Assembly: GCA_037190805.1 (NCBI GenBank)
Contig: JBBCJR010000023.1
Location: 42,153 to 106,152, forward strand
From: JBBCJR01 sp037190805
GTDB taxonomy: Bacteria; Pseudomonadota; Alphaproteobacteria; Sphingomonadales; Sphingomonadaceae
Reading direction: 5' to 3'
Length of the DNA: 64,000 nucleotides
Shown: positions 46,004 through 54,740 of the stretch, piece after piece
Position numbering within the stretch: the first letter of the stretch is position 1
How the letters are laid out: every line of letters starts with the position of its first letter
Made by a program: the position numbers and the translations under genes
Notes under the pieces: model-generated
Told to the model about the DNA's origin: nothing
Seen by the model: only the letters and a program-made list of their open reading frames with translations
The model's database searches: none

Positions 46004-46938
46004 CCGACGCGCCCCGCCACTTCCTCGACCTCGTCGATGCCGGAGGCAACGCCATCGCCGCGATGCTGGGTGACGCTCTCGACCGCAAGGCGGCCCGCGC
46101 CAGCTTGCCCAAGGGCGCAACCGACGCCGATGCGCCGCTCGCCGGCCATACGCTGGCAATGATCTTCGAGAAGAATTCGACCCGCACCCGGGTCAGCTTC
46201 GACATGGCGATGCGCCAGTTGGGCGGCAACACCATCGTCATGGATGGCGGCTCGATGCAGCTCGGCCGGGGAGAAACCATCGCCGACACGGCGCGCGTCC
46301 TGTCGCGCTATGTCGACGCGATCATGATCCGCACTGACGATCACCAGAAGGTCGTCGATCTCGCCGCCCACGCCACCGTCCCGGTCATCAATGGCCTCAC
46401 TGACATGAGCCACCCGTGCCAGATCATGGCGGACATGCTGACCGTGCTCGACCGCAGCGGCCGGCTGGCTGGAACGCGCTGGACCTGGCTGGGCGACGGC
46501 AACAACGTCCTTCATTCGATCATCGAGGCTGGCAGCCTGATGAAGTTCGACGTCCGCGTCGGCTGCCCGGCCGGCTTCGAACCGGATCCGGCGGTGCTGG
46601 CGATGGCCCGCGCGCGCGGACTGTCCGTGGAGATCCTGCGCGACGCCGCCACGGCCGTGGCGGAGGCCGACGTCGTGGTCACCGACACCTGGATTTCGAT
46701 GGGCCAGGATCATGCCGAGGAAAAGCTGACGGCGATGCTGCCCTATCAGGTGACACCCGCGATCATGGCCGCGGCGGCGCCCGATGCCCTGTTCCTCCAC
46801 TGCCTGCCCGCCCATCGCGGCGAGGAGGTGGTCGATGATGTCCTCGACGGGCCGCAATCCGCTGTCTGGGACGAGGCGGAGAATCGCCTTCATGCCCAGA
46901 AGTCCGTGCTGCTCTGGTGCCTGGGGCGGATCGGGTGA
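46000..46938 (+). CDS. argF: Ornithine carbamoyltransferase
   Basis: A 312-aa enzyme that makes citrulline from ornithine and carbamoyl phosphate. Motifs: the carbamoyl-phosphate loop EKNSTRTRVSFDMAM, GLTDMSHPCQIMADMLTV, and FLHCLPAHRGEEVVDDV with the catalytic Cys. The length is typical for an anabolic enzyme. It overlaps argD and hslO by 4 bases each, so the three form one translationally coupled unit. Confidence 0.97.
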   Translation: MTDAPRHFLDLVDAGGNAIAAMLGDALDRKAARASLPKGATDADAPLAGHTLAMIFEKNSTRTRVSFDMAMRQLGGNTIVMDGGSMQLGRGETIADTARVLSRYVDAIMIRTDDHQKVVDLAAHATVPVINGLTDMSHPCQIMADMLTVLDRSGRLAGTRWTWLGDGNNVLHSIIEAGSLMKFDVRVGCPAGFEPDPAVLAMARARGLSVEILRDAATAVAEADVVVTDTWISMGQDHAEEKLTAMLPYQVTPAIMAAAAPDALFLHCLPAHRGEEVVDDVLDGPQSAVWDEAENRLHAQKSVLLWCLGRIG

Positions 46939-47858
46939 CCAGCGCCAACGGGCGCGGCAATGGCCATAGCGCGACGCCGATGGCGGTCGCTGACCAGATG
47001 GTGCGCTTCACCCTGCCCGGACGCAGCGCGCGCGGGCGGCTGGTCCGGCTGGAGGCGGTTCTGGACGCGATCCTGTCGGCCCACGCCTATCCCGCGGTGG
47101 CGTCACGGGTGCTGGCCGAGGCGCTGGCACTGACCGCCTTGCTAGGGTCGACCCTGAAGGACGAGGAGGGGCAGTTGACCCTCCAGGCCCAGGCACCGGA
47201 AGGCGCCATCTCGCTGCTGGTCTGTGACTGGCGCGGCGGGGCGCTGCGCGGCTATCTGCAGCACGATGCCGAGCGGCTGGCGCGGCTGCCCGAGGATGCC
47301 GACCTGACCGCCCTGTTCGGATCAGGCTATCTTGCCATCACCTTCGACCAGAGCGTCAGCGGCGAGCGTTATCAGGGGATCGTGCCGCTGGAAGGGGCCG
47401 ACCTGGGCGCGGCGGCGGAAGCCTATTTCTGCCAGTCTGAGCAATTGCCCTCGCTGGTCCGCCTGTCTTATGCTGATCGGGGCCTCGCCGGTCACGCTGT
47501 CGGCGGCATGATGATCCAGTATCTGCCCGACGGCGAAGAAGGACGCGAGCGCCTTCATGTCCGGGAAAACCATCCCGACTGGGACCATGTGACCGCCCTC
47601 GCCGGCACGGTCACGTCCGCAGAATTGATCGATCCCGACCTTGCTTCGGATGCCCTGCTGTGGCGCCTGTTCAACGAGGACGAAGTCCGGATTCTGCCGC
47701 CGCTTGGCATCAGCCGTGGTTGTCGCTGCTCGGCAACGCACATCCGCGAGGTTCTCTCATCCTTTCCGGAAGAGGAGCGTAACGCGATGTCAGACGAGAA
47801 TGGGCGAATCAGTGTTGATTGCGCCTTTTGCGCGCGCAGTATCGTTATCGAACTTTGA
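46935..47858 (+). CDS. hslO: Redox-regulated chaperone Hsp33
   Basis: A 307-aa Hsp33 chaperone, switched on when oxidation releases zinc from four cysteines. The start is GTG 46935, overlapping the argF stop as GTGA. The C-terminal zinc switch is CRCSATH and CAFCARS, i.e. CxC and CxxC. The N-terminal holdase domain begins near QMVRFTLPGRSARGRLVRL. Coupling of argF and hslO recurs in sphingomonads by my recollection. Confidence 0.95.
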   Translation: MTSANGRGNGHSATPMAVADQMVRFTLPGRSARGRLVRLEAVLDAILSAHAYPAVASRVLAEALALTALLGSTLKDEEGQLTLQAQAPEGAISLLVCDWRGGALRGYLQHDAERLARLPEDADLTALFGSGYLAITFDQSVSGERYQGIVPLEGADLGAAAEAYFCQSEQLPSLVRLSYADRGLAGHAVGGMMIQYLPDGEEGRERLHVRENHPDWDHVTALAGTVTSAELIDPDLASDALLWRLFNEDEVRILPPLGISRGCRCSATHIREVLSSFPEEERNAMSDENGRISVDCAFCARSIVIEL

Positions 47859-48021
47859 CCGACAGGCGACTTTCATAAGTCACGCCTGTTCCTTGTCTGG
47901 TTAACGCTGCACCGCACAATAATTCTCGACTTTCGCTTCGTCTTATGCTAGCACCAACTCAACGACGGAAATGGGTCGCTTTTCGTCACAATGGCCGAAG
48001 CCGGCGTGGAGACGGACCTTT

Positions 48022-48432
48022 ATGCGTTTTGCCCTTGTGGCTCTGCTGGCGATCGTCGCCATGCCCGCCCTTGCCCAACAACTGTTCGAAGGCGGTTTCA
48101 CGCCCGGACGTTACGAACTGCAACCCGCCGATCCAGCGGCGCCGGCGATCAACCTCTGCCTGCGCGACAGCGCCGAACTGGCGCGGCCCGTGCATCGCGG
48201 CGCTGCCGGCTGCTCGACCCAGGTGCTGAGCGCCAGTAATGATCGCGCCGTCATCCACTACAGCTGCCCGGCGCGCGGTTTTGGAGACACCATCATTCGC
48301 CGTCAGTCGTCGACCGCCTTTCGCATCGAGACCCAGGGCATCGCCCAGCAGGCGCCGTTCAACACCAGTTTCAACGCGCAGCGGGTCGGCGATTGCGAGG
48401 AAGGGGACAAACTGGCGCTGAGGCGGCGTTAA
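48022..48432 (+). CDS. Secreted DUF3617-like protein
   Basis: A 136-aa protein from ATG 48022, with GGAG upstream. Signal peptide MRFALVALLAIVAMPALAQQ, then a small beta-rich domain with GRYELQPADPAAPAINLCLR, a Cys pair (NLCLRDS and GCSTQVL) and ITQGI-like repeats. This resembles the DUF3617 family of periplasmic proteins of unknown function. It is a single gene followed by a terminator. Confidence 0.65.
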   Translation: MRFALVALLAIVAMPALAQQLFEGGFTPGRYELQPADPAAPAINLCLRDSAELARPVHRGAAGCSTQVLSASNDRAVIHYSCPARGFGDTIIRRQSSTAFRIETQGIAQQAPFNTSFNAQRVGDCEEGDKLALRRR

Positions 48433-48545
48433 TATGGTATCCGGGATAGAAAGCGGCAGTGCCGGGACGTGATCGGCGAGCTTTCCTCCCTGGACGGCTG
48501 AGACCAGCCGGAACTGGCCGCCCATCGGGCGGCCTTTTTGTTTAA
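48433..48545 (+). ncRNA. Candidate small RNA or structured 3' UTR with anti-Shine-Dalgarno motif
   Basis: The stretch after the DUF3617-like gene folds on paper into a row of hairpins: GCCG (48461-48464) with CGGC (48474-48477), CGGCTG (48495-48500) with CAGCCG (48505-48510) around AGAC, then a terminator stem. Between the first two lies an unpaired CTTTCCTCCC (48481-48490), complementary to ribosome-binding sites. CCUCC-bearing loops are a hallmark of alphaproteobacterial sRNAs of the cuckoo type. No promoter box is obvious, so it may be released from the 3' UTR of the gene upstream. Confidence 0.4.
48516..48544 (+). terminator. Terminator after the DUF3617-like gene
   Basis: GGCCGCCC (48516-48523) pairs with GGGCGGCC (48527-48534) around ATC, followed by TTTTTGTTT. 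Confidence 0.9.
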
Positions 48546-48875
48546 GGCAACCCGATGGCGTCGGAAGCGTTTACACCTGCAATTCAAACACGCGCCAACC
48601 AAGGCCGGAAACTCCCGGTTTCGGGCTACTGGCACGGCCAATGCTTGTGGAAAAGCTATGATCCAGGGTGTTGCCCCGATCCGCCTTCCGTCACCGTCGC
48701 CATCGCGGCGGGTGACGCTTGCGCCCGCCAGAATCGCGGCCGTCACCGCCGTGGTGCCACCGCTGGCCCCCATCTATCGTCCATCGGATTGCGCCAAGGG
48801 CTTGCTGGTCGATCGCTGGGCCTGATCGGCGACAAGCCTATCCCCTTCCGGCGCGGTCTCGACTAAACCCCCGCC
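48546..48875 (+). other. Leader region of queC
   Basis: 330 bases without a convincing gene. An in-frame 55-codon ORF (ATG 48658 to 48825) has only a weak GGAAAA site and a Pro/Arg-rich product without similarity that I recognise. The region should hold the queC promoter. I looked for a preQ1 riboswitch and did not find its conserved core. Confidence 0.5.
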
Positions 48876-49559
48876 ATGACCGAACGCCTTGCTGTTGTCC
48901 TCCTGTCCGGAGGGCTGGATTCCATGACCGTCGCCGCGATTGCCCGCGCCGAGGGCTATCGCCTGCTGGCCCTGACCATCGACTATAACCAGCGTCACCG
49001 GATCGAGATCGATGCCGCGACGCGCATCGCCGCCCGGCTCGACGTCGAGCGGCACATCATCCTGCCGCTGGATCTGACCGGATTCGGCGGCTCGGCGCTC
49101 ACCGCCGACATTGCAGTGCCCAAGGATGGCGTCGGCCCCGGCATTCCGGTCACCTATGTTCCGGCGCGCAACACCATCTTCCTGTCGCTCGCTCTTGGCT
49201 GGGCGGAGGCGGCTGGCGCACGCGACCTCTTCATTGGCGTCAACGCGCTCGATTATTCCGGCTATCCGGATTGCCGGCCACCATTCATCGCCGCGTTCGA
49301 GGCGATGGCCGCGACAGCCACCAAGGCGGGCGTGGAAGGCGAGCGGTTCCGCGTCCACACACCGCTCATGACAATGACCAAGGCCGAGATCGCCCGCGAG
49401 GCGCACCGGCTGGGAATCGACGCCGGGATGAGCTGGTCCTGCTATGATCCGACGCCCGACGGCCGTCATTGCGGCCTGTGCGATTCCTGCCGCCTGCGCG
49501 CGCGGGGCTTCGTCGAGGCCGAACTTCCCGACCCTACCCGCTACGCCGCACGGCCATGA
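48876..49559 (+). CDS. queC: 7-cyano-7-deazaguanine synthase
   Basis: A 227-aa ATP-dependent enzyme that turns 7-carboxy-7-deazaguanine into preQ0 in queuosine synthesis. The PP-loop is VVLLSGGLDSMTVAA near residues 7-21, and the C-terminal zinc cysteines are in HCGLCDSCRLRARGF. It overlaps queE by 4 bases. queD and queF are not in the window. Confidence 0.96.
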   Translation: MTERLAVVLLSGGLDSMTVAAIARAEGYRLLALTIDYNQRHRIEIDAATRIAARLDVERHIILPLDLTGFGGSALTADIAVPKDGVGPGIPVTYVPARNTIFLSLALGWAEAAGARDLFIGVNALDYSGYPDCRPPFIAAFEAMAATATKAGVEGERFRVHTPLMTMTKAEIAREAHRLGIDAGMSWSCYDPTPDGRHCGLCDSCRLRARGFVEAELPDPTRYAARP

Positions 49560-50185
49560 GCTATACGGTCAAGGAAGCCTTCATCACGCTGCAGGGCGAA
49601 GGCGCCCAGGCGGGCCGGCTGGCGGTGTTCATCCGCTTTGCCGGCTGCAATCTATGGTCGGGCCGCGAGGAGGATCGGCACCAGGCCGACTGCACCTTCT
49701 GCGACACCGACTTCGTCGGCATGAACGACGATGGCGGCCGCTATGCCGATGCCGACGGCCTGGCCGATCGGGCAGCAGCCTTGTGGGGCCCATCGACCGG
49801 CCGCCGCTATGTCGTGCTGACCGGCGGCGAACCCCTTCTGCAGGTGAACGGAGCACTGATCGACGCGCTCCACGCCCGCAATTTCGAGATCGCGATCGAG
49901 AGTAACGGCACCATCGCGGCGCCCGCAGGCATCGACTGGATCTGCATCAGTCCCAAGGCCGGCACGCAGGTCGTCCAACGCCGCGGCAACGAACTGAAGC
50001 TGGTCTATCCGCAGGCCGGGCTGCACCCGGATGATGTCGCCGGATGGGATTTCGACCATTTCTTCCTTCAGGCCATGGACGGGCCGTCCCTGCGCGACAA
50101 CCAGCAGGCCGCGATGCGCTTCATCTACGAGCATCCACACTGGCGGCTATCGGTTCAGACCCACAAGCTGATCGGCCTGCGTTGA
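49556..50185 (+). CDS. queE: 7-carboxy-7-deazaguanine synthase
   Basis: A 209-aa radical-SAM enzyme that converts CPH4 to CDG. The start is ATG 49556, overlapping the queC stop. The cluster ligands are spaced C-x14-C-x2-C (CNLWSGREEDRHQADC, then TFC), the expanded motif known from Burkholderia QueE, rather than the common C-x3-C-x2-C. Downstream GGEPLLQ and SNGT motifs are intact. Confidence 0.95.
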   Translation: MSYTVKEAFITLQGEGAQAGRLAVFIRFAGCNLWSGREEDRHQADCTFCDTDFVGMNDDGGRYADADGLADRAAALWGPSTGRRYVVLTGGEPLLQVNGALIDALHARNFEIAIESNGTIAAPAGIDWICISPKAGTQVVQRRGNELKLVYPQAGLHPDDVAGWDFDHFFLQAMDGPSLRDNQQAAMRFIYEHPHWRLSVQTHKLIGLR

Positions 50186-51093
50186 ACGGGCCACCGGACC
50201 GGCCTCTGCTCGGCATCCTCTGCCGCCTCGGCTCATCCGCGTGCTTCGCCGTCATGGCGGCGATGGCGAAGCTGGCGGCGATGGGCGGCCTTGGTCTGGT
50301 GGAAGCGGTGTTCATCCGCAGCAACATCGCCACGCTGCTGATCCTGGCGTGGTTGGCGGCGGTCGGCCGCCTCGATCTGCTGCGGACAGAGCGGCCGCTG
50401 CTGCATCTGCGGCGATCGGCGATCGGCGGTGTCGGGCTGCTGTTCAACTTCGCGGGGTTCATGTTCCTGCCGCTCAGCCAGGCCGTGGCGATCGGCTTTG
50501 CCATGCCGCTGTTCGCGACGATGATGTCGGCCCTTCTCCTCGGCGAGCCGGTGGGGCGCCACCGCTGGGCGGCGGTCGCGCTGGGATTTGTCGGGGTGCT
50601 GCTGCTGGTCCGCCCGGATCACGCGGGCTGGTCGGGCATGATGACGCTGGTGCCCCTGATCGGCGCCGCGCTGACGGCACTCGTCGTCGTCACCATCCGC
50701 CAGATGGCGGCGACCGAGCATGGTCTGACCATCGCCTTCTATTTCAGCCTGTTCAGCACGGTGGGCAGCGGCCTGGCGCTGCCGTTCACCTGGACGACGC
50801 CCCCGTCCAGCCTGTGGTGGGCGCTGGCAGCGCTGGGGATTTCCGGCGGCATCGCCCAGATGCTGATGAGCATGTCGCTGCGCTATGCGCCCGTGGGAAC
50901 GGTGGTGCCGTTCGACTATGCCCAGCTGCTGTTCGCGGGAAGCCTTGCGTGGCTGCTATTTGCGGAGATGCCGTCCACCGACACGCTGGTGGGCGGAACG
51001 GTGATTGTCGCGTCCGGCCTCTACATCCTTCATCGCGAGTTGGTCAGGCGCAGAGCGATCACCCCGATATCGCCCGATCCGAAAATGCCTTAG
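50182..51093 (+). CDS. DMT-superfamily (EamA) permease
   Basis: A 303-aa protein with about ten membrane helices in two EamA repeats. I start at TTG 50182, which overlaps the queE stop as TTGA; no ATG fits before the first helix. Residues near the end of each repeat (FAMPLFATMMSALLLGEPVG and FDYAQLLFAGSLAWLLFAEM) are typical of drug/metabolite transporters. The substrate cannot be told from sequence; the coupling to queCE raises the possibility of a deazapurine. Confidence 0.85.
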   Translation: MNGPPDRPLLGILCRLGSSACFAVMAAMAKLAAMGGLGLVEAVFIRSNIATLLILAWLAAVGRLDLLRTERPLLHLRRSAIGGVGLLFNFAGFMFLPLSQAVAIGFAMPLFATMMSALLLGEPVGRHRWAAVALGFVGVLLLVRPDHAGWSGMMTLVPLIGAALTALVVVTIRQMAATEHGLTIAFYFSLFSTVGSGLALPFTWTTPPSSLWWALAALGISGGIAQMLMSMSLRYAPVGTVVPFDYAQLLFAGSLAWLLFAEMPSTDTLVGGTVIVASGLYILHRELVRRRAITPISPDPKMP

Positions 51094-51102
51094 GACAGGG
51101 TC

Positions 51103-53847
51103 ATGTCCGAACCCCATCTCTATCTCGTCGACGGCTCAGGCTATATCTTCCGCGCCTATCACCGGCTGCCGCCGCTGACCAACGCGCAGGGGCTGCCGGC
51201 CGGTGCCGTCTATGGCTTCACCACTATGATGTGGAAGCTAGTGGACGAACTGCATTCCGCCGACGGCCCGACCCATATGGCGGTGATCCTCGATGCGTCA
51301 TCCACCACCTTCCGCAACGCCATTTACGACAAGTACAAGGCCAACCGCCCGCCGCCGCCCGAGGATCTGGTTCCCCAGTTCCCGATGATCCGTGACGCGG
51401 TGCGGGCATTCTCCATCCCATGCATCGAGCAGCAGGGCTATGAGGCCGACGACGTCATCGCCTGCTATTCCGAAGCCGCGCTAAAGGCCGGCTGGCGTGT
51501 CACCATCGTCAGTTCCGACAAGGATCTGATGCAGCTGATCCGGCCCGGCCTCGACATGCTGGATACCATGGCCGGCCGGCGCATCGGCCGCGACGAGGTG
51601 ATCGAGAAGTTCGGCGTGCCCCCCGAGCAGGTGGGCGAAGTGCTTGCCCTGATGGGCGACAGCGTCGACAATGTGCCGGGCGTGCCGGGCGTCGGACCTA
51701 AAACCGCTTCGCAGTTGATCCAGCAGTTCGGCACCGTCGAAGCGGTGCTGGCCGCGGCCGACACGATCGCGAAACCGAAGCTGCGCCAGTCGCTGCTCGA
51801 CCATGCCGGCGACGCCCGGCTCAGCCGCGAGCTGGTGAAACTGGTCTGCGACCTCGACCTGCCGGAGCCGCTCGATACGCTGACGCTAAAAGGGCGGCCG
51901 GATGGACCGCTGCGCGCCTTTCTCGAGCAGCAGGGTTTTCGCTCGCTGCTCGCCAAGCTGGGCGGGGGCGCCGCCGAAGTTGTTGCCCCAGTGGCACCGG
52001 CAGCCGAGGCCGACGTGCCGATCGTCCACAACGACTATGAAACGGTCATCACCGAGGATGCGCTCGACCATTGGATCGCGGACGCGCGCACGGCCGGCAT
52101 CGTCGCCGTCGATACGGAGACCGACAATCTCGACTGCATGCGCGCACGGTTGGTGGGCGTCAGCCTGGCGACCACGCCGGGCAAGGCCTGTTATATTCCG
52201 TTCGGCCATGTCGGCGACGGGCTGCTGTCGCAGGCGCCGGAGCAGCTGGACCGCGACTTGGTCCTCGCCCGTCTAAAGCCGCTGCTCGAGGACCCAGCAG
52301 TGCTGAAGATCGGCCATAATTTCAAATATGACCTGATCATGTTCCGGCGGCATGGCGTGGATGTCACGCCTCATGACGACACCATGGTCCTCAGCTACGA
52401 TCTCGATGCCGGCAAGCACACCCACGGCATGGACGATCTGTGCCAGCGCCACCTCGGCCATATCGCGATCGCGTTCAAGGACGTGTGTGGGACGGGCAAG
52501 AGCCAGATCAGTTTCGACCTGGTGCCGCTGGACCGCGCCACCCATTATGCGGCCGAGGATGCCGACGTCACCTTGCGCCTGTGGCGCAAGCTGAAGCCGC
52601 GGCTGGCGGCCGAGGCGGCAACGCGCGTCTATGAGATGGTCGACCGCCCGCTGGTGTCGGTGGTCGCCGACATGGAGATGGCCGGCATCCGCGTCGACCG
52701 CGAGGAGTTGTCGCGCCTCAGCGCCGCTTACGCCGATGAGATCACCCGGCTGGAAGCGGAGATTCATACCATTGCCGGCAGCCCCTTCACCATCGGCAGC
52801 CCCAAGCAACTGGGTGAGATACTCTTCGACCGGCTGGGCCTGAAGGGCGGGCGCAAGGGCAAGAGCGGCGTCTGGTCGACCGACGTCAACGAGCTGGAAC
52901 GGCTGGCCGCCGGTGGCGCCGAGATCGCCACCAAGGTTCTCGACTGGCGCCAGAACAGCAAGTTGAAATCGACCTATACCGATGCCCTGCAACAGCAGAT
53001 CAACCCTGCCACTGGCCGCGTCCACACCAGCTTTTCGCTGGCTGTCGCCCAGACCGGGCGGCTGTCGTCGACCGAACCGAACCTCCAGAACATCCCGATC
53101 CGCACCGCACTGGGCCGGCGCATCCGCGACGCCTTCGTCGCCGCGCCCGACCATGTCCTGATCGCCGCCGATTATTCGCAGATCGAGCTGCGCCTCGCCG
53201 CCCACATGGCCGACGAGCCGGCGCTGAAGGCGGCCTTCGCAAACGGCGACGACATCCACAATCTGACCGCGCAGGAACTGTTCGGCACCGTCGATCGCGA
53301 CAGCCGCGCACGGGCGAAGACGATCAACTTCGCCATCCTCTACGGTATCTCAGCCTTCGGGCTGGCGGGGCGGCTGGGCGTCGACCGTGCGGAAGCGGCG
53401 GCAATCATCGAACGCTATTTCCAGCGCTTTCCAGGCATCAATCGCTATATCGCCGAAACCCTGGCGGAGGTGCGCGACAAGGGCTTCGTCACCACCCTGT
53501 TCGGGCGCAAGACCCACCTGCCCGGCATCCACGCCAAGACCGTGACCGAGCGACAGGCGGCGGAACGGCAGGCGATCAACGCCCCGATCCAGGGCACCAG
53601 CGCGGACATCATCAAGCGGGCGATGGCACGGATGCCCGCGGCGCTCGCAGATGCCGGCTTTGGCCAGGTGAAGATGCTGCTCCAGGTCCATGACGAACTA
53701 GTGTTCGAGGCCCCCGCCGATATGGCCGAAGCGGCAGGCACAGTGATCCGCGATGTCATGGCGTCGGCGGCGCAGCCCGCCATTACGCTCTCGGTGCCGC
53801 TCGGCGTCGAGATCGGCACCGGGGACAGCTGGGGGGCCGCCCATTGA
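51103..53847 (+). CDS. polA: DNA polymerase I
   Basis: A 914-aa polymerase of full length with all three domains. The N-terminal 5'-3' nuclease has LVDGSGYIFRAYH and GDSVDNVPGVPGVGPKTA. The 3'-5' exonuclease begins with VAVDTETDNLD and includes KIGHNFKYDL. The polymerase has LAVAQTGRLSSTEPNLQNIP, IAADYSQIELRLAAHMADEP and LQVHDELVFEAP. It repairs and processes DNA, including Okazaki fragments. It lies 9 bases after the DMT permease gene and overlaps the epimerase gene. Confidence 0.98.
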   Translation: MSEPHLYLVDGSGYIFRAYHRLPPLTNAQGLPAGAVYGFTTMMWKLVDELHSADGPTHMAVILDASSTTFRNAIYDKYKANRPPPPEDLVPQFPMIRDAVRAFSIPCIEQQGYEADDVIACYSEAALKAGWRVTIVSSDKDLMQLIRPGLDMLDTMAGRRIGRDEVIEKFGVPPEQVGEVLALMGDSVDNVPGVPGVGPKTASQLIQQFGTVEAVLAAADTIAKPKLRQSLLDHAGDARLSRELVKLVCDLDLPEPLDTLTLKGRPDGPLRAFLEQQGFRSLLAKLGGGAAEVVAPVAPAAEADVPIVHNDYETVITEDALDHWIADARTAGIVAVDTETDNLDCMRARLVGVSLATTPGKACYIPFGHVGDGLLSQAPEQLDRDLVLARLKPLLEDPAVLKIGHNFKYDLIMFRRHGVDVTPHDDTMVLSYDLDAGKHTHGMDDLCQRHLGHIAIAFKDVCGTGKSQISFDLVPLDRATHYAAEDADVTLRLWRKLKPRLAAEAATRVYEMVDRPLVSVVADMEMAGIRVDREELSRLSAAYADEITRLEAEIHTIAGSPFTIGSPKQLGEILFDRLGLKGGRKGKSGVWSTDVNELERLAAGGAEIATKVLDWRQNSKLKSTYTDALQQQINPATGRVHTSFSLAVAQTGRLSSTEPNLQNIPIRTALGRRIRDAFVAAPDHVLIAADYSQIELRLAAHMADEPALKAAFANGDDIHNLTAQELFGTVDRDSRARAKTINFAILYGISAFGLAGRLGVDRAEAAAIIERYFQRFPGINRYIAETLAEVRDKGFVTTLFGRKTHLPGIHAKTVTERQAAERQAINAPIQGTSADIIKRAMARMPAALADAGFGQVKMLLQVHDELVFEAPADMAEAAGTVIRDVMASAAQPAITLSVPLGVEIGTGDSWGAAH

Positions 53848-54740
53848 CGGGCGCCGACCGGGCCGCCGTCACCATCGCGGCCCCCGGTGGCCTGTCGGCG
53901 GCGATCAGCCCGGTCGGTGCCGAGCTGCACCGCCTTGCCGACGCCGAGGGGCGCGACCTGCTATGGCATGGCGACCCGGCGATCTGGGCTGGACGGGCAC
54001 CGATCCTGTTCCCTGTTGTTGGGGCCGTCGCGGGCGGCGTCATCCGCATCGACGGGCGCGACTATCCGATGCCAAGGCACGGCATCGCCCGCCACCGACC
54101 ATTCACCCTCGCCGGACGAACGGCATCGAGCGCGACCTTCCGCCTCGCCGCCGATGACGAAACCCGCGCCGCCTATCCGTTCGATTTCCTGCTGGAGGTG
54201 GAATTCGCCATTGCCGGACAAGCGCTGACCATGTCCGCGACGGTAATCAATCCGGGCGAGACGCCACTGCCGGCGTCCTTCGGCTTTCACCCGGCATTGC
54301 GCTGGCCGCTGCCTTATGGACGGCCGCGCGCGGCTCATCATATTCGCTTCGATCGGCCGGAGGCGGCACCCGTGCGTCGGCTCGACAAGGCCGGCCTGGT
54401 CGCGCGAAGTGAATCGTCGCCAGTCGCCGGACGTGACCTGCCGCTCGACGATGCACTGTTCACCGACGACGCGCTGATCTTCGACCAGCCGGTCAGCCGC
54501 CGCCTGACCTATGGCGCACGGGGCGGCCCGCAGTTGGAGATCGCATTTCCCGACCTGCCGATGCTGGCGCTGTGGACGAAGCCGGGGGCAGGCTTCCTGT
54601 GCATCGAACCCTGGCAGGGCCATGCCGACCCGGCTGGCTTCAGCGGCGACTTTGCCGACAAGCCGGGAGTGGTCCTGATCGATCCGGGGGCGCAGCGCCG
54701 CTTCGCCATGCGGATCGCTGTCCTCGCCACGGACATATGA
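53844..54740 (+). CDS. Aldose 1-epimerase family protein
   Basis: A 298-aa galactose-mutarotase-fold protein. The start is TTG 53844, overlapping the polA stop as TTGA. Visible features are ELHRLADAEGRDLLWHGDP, DYPMPRHGIARHRPFTLAGR with two His, NPGETPLPASFGFHPALRWP with the His expected near the sugar site, and FLCIEPWQGHADPAGFSG. It is of the LacX/YihR-like group. The substrate is unknown. It ends overlapping the flippase gene. Confidence 0.88.
   Translation: MTGADRAAVTIAAPGGLSAAISPVGAELHRLADAEGRDLLWHGDPAIWAGRAPILFPVVGAVAGGVIRIDGRDYPMPRHGIARHRPFTLAGRTASSATFRLAADDETRAAYPFDFLLEVEFAIAGQALTMSATVINPGETPLPASFGFHPALRWPLPYGRPRAAHHIRFDRPEAAPVRRLDKAGLVARSESSPVAGRDLPLDDALFTDDALIFDQPVSRRLTYGARGGPQLEIAFPDLPMLALWTKPGAGFLCIEPWQGHADPAGFSGDFADKPGVVLIDPGAQRRFAMRIAVLATDI

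Noticed and set aside
48538..48825. 95-codon ORF before queC
   Set aside because: It begins inside the terminator tail, has no good ribosome-binding site, and its product is Arg/Pro-rich with no recognisable feature.
48546..48875. preQ1 riboswitch in front of queC
   Set aside because: The conserved preQ1-I core is not present, and I could not draw a preQ1-II fold.
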